Shown in pieces: positions 57,711-64,000 of a DNA stretch of 64,000 nt. Numbering within the stretch: position 1 is the first letter of the stretch; each line of letters opens with the position of its first letter. The notes under the pieces were generated by a model. That model made no database searches. It was not told where the DNA came from and worked only from the letters and a program-made list of their open reading frames with translations. Position numbers and translations under genes: made by a program. This DNA comes from Buxus sempervirens. Taxonomy: Eukaryota > Streptophyta > Magnoliopsida > Buxales > Buxaceae. Location of the stretch: positions 47,449,220 through 47,513,219 of the forward strand of contig OX387186.1 in assembly GCA_947561395.2 (NCBI GenBank). The letters are read 5' to 3'.

Positions 57711-60152
57711 TGTAAGACCCTGATTTTTTTTTTGTTGTGAGGTGGTCCATTATTTATTTATTTCTGTTGATATACATAAACTGTGTTTATCAGGTGTTTA
57801 GTGTGGTTTGAGGGCTTATCCCATGCTCGTATGTACAGGCGTTATATAGCCATTTTTTCGGAAAAATATTTAGTATTATCGTATGATTATTATTGTATAG
57901 TGTTTACGTATTAATTAATTTAATTAATATGTCGATGCCGAGTATGTGGGGTTTTAGTGGGCGAGCTCGCATCGGATAAGAGAAAAAGGGGAAATGCATC
58001 CAACGGCGTATGTCTCGCGGGGTAAAAATACCCAAGGGGGAAAGTAGGGTTTGGGTTGTAGGGATACGCGTAACTTGCGTAACTTACGGAGGAAATCTTC
58101 GTTGGAGTTAGAGCTGTGGCGACTGCGGCGGAAATGGTGATTGGGGTTATTCTCAGGAAGAGAAAGAGTCTGAGGGACTACTAGAAGCTCATTCGAGTTG
58201 GATTCAGGCGGGTTTTCTCTCTCATGAGCAGCGAACAGTTCGACTACCATTTAGGCTACCATTTCGTCTTCGCGCATTCGGGATCGTGATCGGCCGATTT
58301 CGAGGAAGACTATCATTCTGGGATTTATCGCGCACACTGGTGAGTGGCATTGTTTTACAACCGAGGTTTCGGATTATTTCGTATATTCATTGAATGATAT
58401 CATGGTGTTGAATTGCATTGATATTGAGGTTTCTGGGCAATACAGTTATGGAGGGTTTTGGTTTTGCACAGTGAAATTGGGGATAACTGGGAAATCATCT
58501 AGATTAAATTCAAATTAGGTTTGGACGTATCCTGGGAATGTTATGAGGCTATATAAGTTGTTACAGACTGAAAAATTGCAGCCAGAGATGGATTTCTGGG
58601 ATTAACAGAGACCTGGAACCGAGAATGACCTACCGCCTAGCTGGCGCTTACCTAGCGCCCACCTAGGAGGTGAGCGCCAAGAAAAACAGACCCGGCGCCG
58701 AGCTAGCGCCCACCTCGCGCCTAGCTCGCGCCTACCTCCAACTCTCGCGCCTATCTCGCGCTTTTCTCTCGCCCGTCTGGCGCTTAGCTAGCGCCCACTC
58801 GTCCACGGGTGAGCGCAAGCTTCAAGTTAAACAAAGGGACTTACCGCCCATCTGGCGCCCACCTGGCGCCCACCTCAGGGAAGTGAGCGCCCAGTGGTTT
58901 TCATGCAGAATCCTAAAATTTCGGAAGAACCAAGGGTGTTCTGGATAATAGGGGTTCTTCAACCACTTAACCAACAAATAGATTTCGACATTAGAGGTAA
59001 TAAATCTTGCTGGTAAGAACAATGGAGATAGGTACTAGTTTTAGTACAAGCTTATGAGGTAGGTGTGGAGAAATATTTCGAGGATGCTCGGGATGTTCAC
59101 ATACTAGGGCTTTATTCTAGTCCTCTTGAATTATGCATTGGTTGGTACCTGATTTGGTTTATTGAACCCTGTTTTGATGGCGAGTTTTGAATGAGGTTGT
59201 AATTATTATTTATTTGATTTCTTGTGTTAGTTTTCTGTTCTGGTTGGAACACTTGTGAGTTTCTGTTCTGGTTGGAACACTTGAGTGAGTTACTGTTCTG
59301 GTTGGAACACTTGTGTGAGTTGATATTCTGGTTGGAACCACGGGTGATGTGTACTAATGCAGAGTTTTAAACAGTTAATTATCGGTTTGGGTTTAGCTTC
59401 CCATGGATCCTTGTTAAGCTTAGTAATGTGATGGTATGTGTTTGTTGGTGTAATTGCATGGCCACGTGTGTTGCCACGACCAGTGTAGAGCAGCCAGATA
59501 CCCTGAGTAGGCTTGGTTGTCAGTGCCGATACCCGGAGTAGGCCGGCACTGGATGGCGATACCCTGAGTAGGCCGTCATTTCAGAGTTTCCGATACCCTG
59601 AGTAGGCCGGGAACTGTGTACATGGAGGTGTGGAGTGTCTACTTGGCATGTAAATTAATCAATGTAACCATATGCATGGCATTGACCTGGTTTGAGTTGT
59701 TATCGAAATTTACGTTGTTATTATCATTGGTTATTTTTCGAAGCATGTCTTATAACTGTGTTAACTATTTTATGCATGCATGTGTCACTCGCTGGGATAT
59801 TCGTATCTCATTCCCTCGTTGTTACTTGTTTTTCAGATACTCGTGGTGAGGTGCCTACAGGGGTAGATCCGGCTGATACATATAGGGAGGAGGATTATTA
59901 CTACCGACCTTAGTCCAGCAGGTTGCTCGGTCTTAAACTGTTAAGTTGAATTTTGAGGATTGTAATAAGATAGTAAACTTGGGACCATTTGATGATTTCA
60001 TAACTCGCCTGGATAGAAATGTTGAATTGTGCACTCTGACATGATATAAAAAGGCGGGTGATTATCCAGCGATCACCATTATTGAGATCCTTAACTAACC
60101 CCTAGGAGACGTGTTATATCTTTAATGAAGAACACGGATCCGGGGTGTTACA
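57711..60152 (+). mobile_element. Solo LTR, family B, copy 2
   Basis: The 2442-bp unit starts TGTAAGACCC, ends GGGGTGTTACA, and is flanked by perfect ATATA duplications (57706-57710 and 60153-60157). It aligns end to end with 15292-17644, with TATATAA at 58550-58556, the GCGCC-rich block at about 58625-58895 and the hairpin array at 59491-59617. It also has extra copies of a TTCTGGTTGGAACACTTG repeat (59230-59340). It is inserted in the Tat LTR. Confidence 0.9.
59491..59617 (+). repeat. Four constant-core hairpins (LTR B copy 2)
   Basis: Units correspond one to one with 16986-17108. Arms are CCAG/CTTGG (weak), CAGTGCCG/CGGCACTG, GATGGCG/CGTCATT and AGTTTCCG/CGGGAACT. Compared with copy 1, stem 2 gains a G-C pair in place of G-T, and stem 4 has one added base on each arm so pairing is kept. 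Confidence 0.8.
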
Positions 60153-60644
60153 ATATATGGGGGCAAGTAAATTGAGGTTTTTATAGTGGACCCGTCTTTT
60201 TGAAATAACAAGCCCATAATAAAGAGAATTCTGAGCCGATTCCGATGCACCAAACCGTGCTCAAATCGGATGTCAAACGACTAAGTTATGAATAAAATAA
60301 ATAAAGGGTAGTTTGGGGATTTTTACAAAACCGAAATTGGATGCCACATGGCAGCCACGTGTACGCCATGGTGGCTGCCATGTAACCAATGACAAATTAA
60401 AATTTTGTGGGGTTGTTTTAGTAAATAAATAAGTTTCCTAATGGGGTTTCTTATGAAAATAAATAACAAAGTTAATAAAAGTTTAAGATTAAAAAAATAA
60501 TAATAATAAAAATAAACAAAGAGAAATGAGTTGGACGAATTGGTCCAACTCATATTCTCTTGAGATATTGAAACAAAGCTTAAAAAATACATAAGCCTAA
60601 TAAAAATGTAGGACAAAATGGACTTTGACCAAACCTAATTGAAT

Positions 60645-60850
60645 GAGGGTGTTTAAGAGAGGAAGAGGAAGGGTTAGTTGTTTAAGAGAGGAAGAGGAAG
60701 GGTTAGTTGTTTAAGAAGAGGAAGAGGAAGGGTTAGTTGTTTAAGAGAGGAAGAAGAAGGGTTAGTTGTTTAAGAGAGGAAGAGGAAGGGTTAGTTGTTT
60801 AAGAAGAGGAAGAGGAAGAGTTAAGGGTTTAAGAGAGGAAGAGGAAAGGT
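60645..60850. repeat. Minisatellite of ~32-bp units upstream of the LTR TATA box
   Basis: GTTTAAGAGAGGAAGAGG followed by AAGGGTTAGTT recurs about six times, with small length changes (AAGAAGAGG variant). It ends about 35 bp before TATAAAA at 60885. Confidence 0.85.
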
Positions 60851-60884
60851 TTGGGGTTAAGAATTTAAAGGGGTGGGAATCCTC

Positions 60885-60891
60885 TATAAAA
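60885..60891 (+). promoter_or_regulatory. LTR TATA box
   Basis: TATAAAA in the context CCTCTATAAAAGGGC. It gives the Tat LTR its plus orientation, in agreement with the polypurine tract. Confidence 0.6.
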
Positions 60892-62260
60892 GGGCTTGAA
60901 GTTGAGAGCAAAAGGGGAGGAGAAAAAAAAGGAGAGAGTTCTTTAAAGCAAAGAAGGAAGAGAAAAAAAAAAGGTGGAAGAAGTTTGTGCAAGAAAAAGG
61001 GGGGAAACATCCGGAGTTGTGCTCACCAGTTTCCGGGAAATCGACTCCATACCAGGTTTTTATTTTATTTTATTTGTTGATTCTTTAATCAAGTATTTTT
61101 TTAGTATTGTTAAATTGTCATAGTGAAAATAATATAAAGCATGTTATTGTTATGGCCGAATGTGTTATTTCATGTTAGTGTTGTTAAATAAAACATGTCA
61201 CGGTTATGACCACAAAAAAAAAATTTCTGTTGAATGATTGTTTGTGGGAGTGGAATTTTGAGAATTTGATAAGCTATCATGCCTAATTTGCTATTCTGAA
61301 AAGTTCAAGGATTTATAAAAGAACTTATTGTATTTTATGTTTAGTCCTTCTTTAAAACCCTTTTTTAAGAACCCCTAGGTTTCATTTATTATTTCTTTAT
61401 TTCTTTCATGTTATTTCTTTAATTCTTTTCTTAATTTCTTAATTATTTTTAGATAATATGCTTAATTAACATATTTAACTATACTAACCAGATTTTTTTT
61501 ATTCTTTTCTTAATTAATAGATAATAGGCTTAACTACCATATTTAATTTTAATCATAGGCTTAAACATTTGTAACTTTTATTAATTTCTTATAACACTTC
61601 TCATCTTATCCAAATCCTTAAAAAATGGAAAAATAAAGTGTAATCTTCAATGATTAAATATGATTGAATTTTTTTTACACATGCTTTGTGCAAATAAATT
61701 ATCATAAAAAAAATAAGAAAACAATAAAAAATGATTGGGATAATGGAGCATGTTAATTCCTCTAATCTCTTGTATATATGAGAAAGATAAGATAAAAACA
61801 ATAATAAAAAAAAATTAAAAAAAAAGAAAAGATAAGTAAATAAATATTTTGAAGTAACCAAGTACATTGCTCCAAGATAAAATGTTTGATTTAGAATTTT
61901 TTATATGAATTATACATGATGTAATATAGCAACCTTTATTCCTCCAATATTTGTATACATGTGATCATAAAAATAAATAAATAAATAAATAATATATAAA
62001 AGATAAAAGATAAATTAAAAAAAAAAGAAGAATTAAATAATAGTAAAACAACCCAAATATTACCCAACTAATTTAAGGGAACCCATTTCGGTGGGGCAAC
62101 CCAGGGTGTTCAAGGACTTCCCTGGATTATAATCGGGTAACTTATCCGGAATCACTAGTTCAGAGCAAAAGACAACAAGGTGTCTACCTGCACCATTTCA
62201 GGTAGTAGCGACTCCATTAAACATGTAACCCGCTTCTTCCGCACGCTCAAGGTGCGCACA

Positions 62261-62790
62261 CCCCGATCCAGGTGTTTACCCCTATGCCATTGGATAGAGG
62301 GCTCCGATACGATTCTAACGCAATTGAGTTTGCCCAGATCGGAGCCCGGATGAAGAAAATATGAGCTGTCAAAGTTTCCGAGCAGCAAAACTGGAAAACT
62401 GCACACGTGGCAAGTGGTGCAGGAAAATATCTCGGGGATCAAATCCGTAAATATCGAAACATTCAAAAGATCCCAGGGACCAATCTGAAAGTATCTGAAA
62501 ATATCTAAATAAAATAATATTTTCTCAAAATATCCCAGGGACTATATCTTAAATTTCAAATTTTCCGGACAACCCCGCGGCCAAATTAAATTTCTTTAAT
62601 CATTGTGTCGCTCGTGCCGAGCGACAACTACTCAGCGCCAAACCCGACGGACACCTATTTCTTCTCCTATAAAAGCCGCGGCAACCCTCTTGCAAGGGGT
62701 TCGGCTTGTCTTTCTCATTCGGCTTTTTTCGGGGGGATCCTTCTCCCGTTGGTGGCCGGTTTTTCTGGGTTGGCTCTTCACACAGAGAAC
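62261..62790 (+). repeat. Second Tat LTR U3 fragment with hairpin and TATA box
   Basis: GATTCTAACGCAATTGAGTTT and GGATGAAGAAAATATGAGC match the reverse complement of the U3 of the LTRs at 34280-36674 and 42948-45430. A perfect 9-bp hairpin (TGTCGCTCG/CGAGCGACA around TGC) lies at 62606-62626 and TATAAAA at 62668-62674. Boundaries with the flanking LTR and the following minus-strand ORF1 are unclear. Confidence 0.5.
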
Positions 62791-62799
62791 CTGTGTGCT

Positions 62800-64000
62800 T
62801 GCGTAGATGTCGGTCCTCTTCTGTGTGCTTGCGCACAATGTCAAGCTTTTGCTGAAGGGCCTCATTGGCCTTCCTGTTTTCACGTTCAGAATTCACGTAT
62901 GCACGGTGAATTCGAGAATGAGATTCCTGCAGTTCGGCCACCCTATCCCTGTATGTGTCAGGGGGCGGAACTTGGATGTCACCAGAGGCGACAAGATACA
63001 GAGGAGGGGGCCGTCGAGGCCACATTCACGAGCAATCCATTGTTCATAATTACGAACGTCGGATCCAGAGAAAATATCTTCTTGGAGTTTGTGCACGTGT
63101 TACCATTCCTTTACCAATTGCTTCTTCAATTCAAATGTGAGCGGGCCAGTTAATCCTTCCGCGTCATCCTTGAATGGGATTCCCTGAGACTTCCCAAACT
63201 ATCTCAGAACTCGAACCGGATAGTATGGCATGACATGGGTTAAGCCTATCAAGGCTAAGCAGTGTCTCTTCCTGAAAGCTATGATGGGAGTGTAGGTATG
63301 ATTAAATGTGCCCCACCATCTTATATCCGTTTCTCCATTCAATTGGAGAAAGTGGTCTAACCAGTCCTCACGAGAGGGTAAGTCTGGTCTGATCTCTCTT
63401 CGGGCCATCAAGGTGACATTGTCACGGACGTACCCATAATGTGGGATGACAGGTTCAGCAACCATCAAGTGGTCTTGTAACCAAATGTGTAGGAGAGGAA
63501 CGCACCCTGAAACCTCCTAGTTCCATTCTTGGTCATAGTCAAAGCATGGTATAGCTGGGCAAGGATCAGTGGCATGATTTGGAATCCTACCTAGAGTTGG
63601 TCTACAATTTCCATGAAGGCTAAATTAATGGTGTCTTCCCCAGTTGGAAAGAATATTTGCGATAGAACCACGAGGGTGAAGGTGTCCCACCAAACACGGG
63701 GTCTTTCTTGCTTTTGATTCTTATCTTTTCAGTGATGAAGGTTTTAGAGACCCTCGTGAATGCTTGGTCACCTCTTAAGGTCTGGAATTCTCCTCTTGGT
63801 AGGCCAAAGAAAGTACAAGCTTCATTCTTGTAGCTATCTTTGAGACTTGGCCTAACGGGTTCTCCATGGTCACGAAACCGGAGGAATAGGTCAAATTCCT
63901 CAATTGTAGGAGTCAACTCATTGATGCAGAATCTGAAAACCAAGAATTGGGGATCCCAGAAAAGCAAAGCCGCTTGAATCATATCCCAATTAATCGGCAC
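62800..64000 (-). pseudogene. Tat/Ogre-type ORF1 (plant-mobile-domain-like), partial and broken
   Basis: From the window edge on the minus strand, the frame reads WDPQFLVFRFCINELTPTIE and FFGLPRGEFQTLRGD (64000-63620). After a stop come NVTLMARREIRPDLPSREDW and HCLALIGLTHVMPYYPVRV (63468-63199), then a Glu/Arg-rich, probably coiled-coil stretch (63025 to about 62800; RVAELQESHSRIHRAYVNSE). This matches the extra ORF found upstream of gag in some Tat/Ogre elements, related to the plant mobile domain/DUF7745 group; its role there is unknown. The N terminus lies outside the window or very close to its edge, and stops or shifts separate the three parts. Confidence 0.6.

Larger units (their letters stand above)
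57649..62260 (+). mobile_element. 3' LTR of the plus-strand Tat derivative, split by solo LTR B
   Basis: The LTR starts TGTCAGCACCCCATTTTTGC after the polypurine tract, is interrupted at 57711-60152 by a family-B solo LTR, and resumes at 60153. It has TATAAAA at 60885-60891 and ends near GGTGCGCACA at 62260, with the TAGCGACTCC block about 55 bp before the end as in the other Tat LTRs. Without the insertion it is about 2.2 kb. A 12-bp palindrome (CATGGCAGCCAC with GTGGCTGCCATG, 60344-60379) lies upstream of the TATA box. The 60900-62000 part is AT-rich and has no gene. Confidence 0.65.

Overview
The window is nuclear DNA of a flowering plant, most likely a woody eudicot. Signs of this are GT-AG introns, plant-type LINE, Tat, copia, hAT, MULE, PIF/Harbinger, Helitron and SINE elements, a CC-NBS-LRR gene, and fragments of plant indole-3-glycerol-phosphate synthase, alpha-carbonic anhydrase and DIVARICATA-like MYB genes. 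I cannot name the species. The only host gene that looks intact is the CC-NBS-LRR gene at 21120-24617 (minus). Almost everything else is transposon sequence, much of it nested.

Left third. A LINE fragment (1-4245) carries a Tat-type solo LTR (158-2095, TSD CCACC). Next is a Mutator-like element with long inverted repeats (about 4246-11462) that has captured the first exon of a DIVARICATA-like MYB gene. A complete 5.4-kb PIF/Harbinger element (5587-10990, TSD TTA) is inserted in it. That element encodes a transposase and a MYB/SANT-like protein, and also carries a captured alpha-carbonic-anhydrase exon. A truncated indole-3-glycerol-phosphate synthase pseudogene follows (11653 to about 14560), then a 2.35-kb solo LTR of family 'B' (15292-17644, TSD CACAT) and a SINE (19101-19313, 14-bp TSD).

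Middle. The resistance gene is followed by AT-rich DNA holding a copia-like LTR (about 26109-26950), a 1.4-kb Helitron (27351-28762), low-complexity GGT-rich DNA and minisatellites.

Right half. A degraded Tat-lineage Ty3/gypsy element lies on the minus strand (34280 to about 52100): 3' LTR, polypurine tract, integrase, archaeal-type RNase H, RNase H, RT, G-patch region, protease and gag. A second solo Tat LTR (42948-45430) and a 2.0-kb hAT element (48666-50675) interrupt it. The hAT element carries a captured host exon, and that exon is itself split by a 492-bp member of the same hAT family. A second Tat derivative lies on the plus strand (gag fragment 52880-53726, pol missing, PPT at 57636, 3' LTR 57649-62260). 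Its LTR is split by a second family-B solo LTR (57711-60152, TSD ATATA). The right edge holds another Tat-type ORF1 on the minus strand.

The most unusual signal is a shared RNA-like architecture in unrelated LTR families: rows of short hairpins whose loops are constant while their stems differ but stay complementary. One copia-like LTR has about ten hairpins with loop AATCCA or AGTCCA. Another copia-like LTR 29 kb away has the same loop on the matching strand. Family B has four hairpins around a constant ATACCCTGAGTAGG core, with base-pair-preserving substitutions and a paired insertion between its two copies. Tat LTRs also carry palindromes upstream of the TATA box whose stems change but still pair. 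The second theme is gene-fragment capture by three different DNA-transposon superfamilies within 46 kb.
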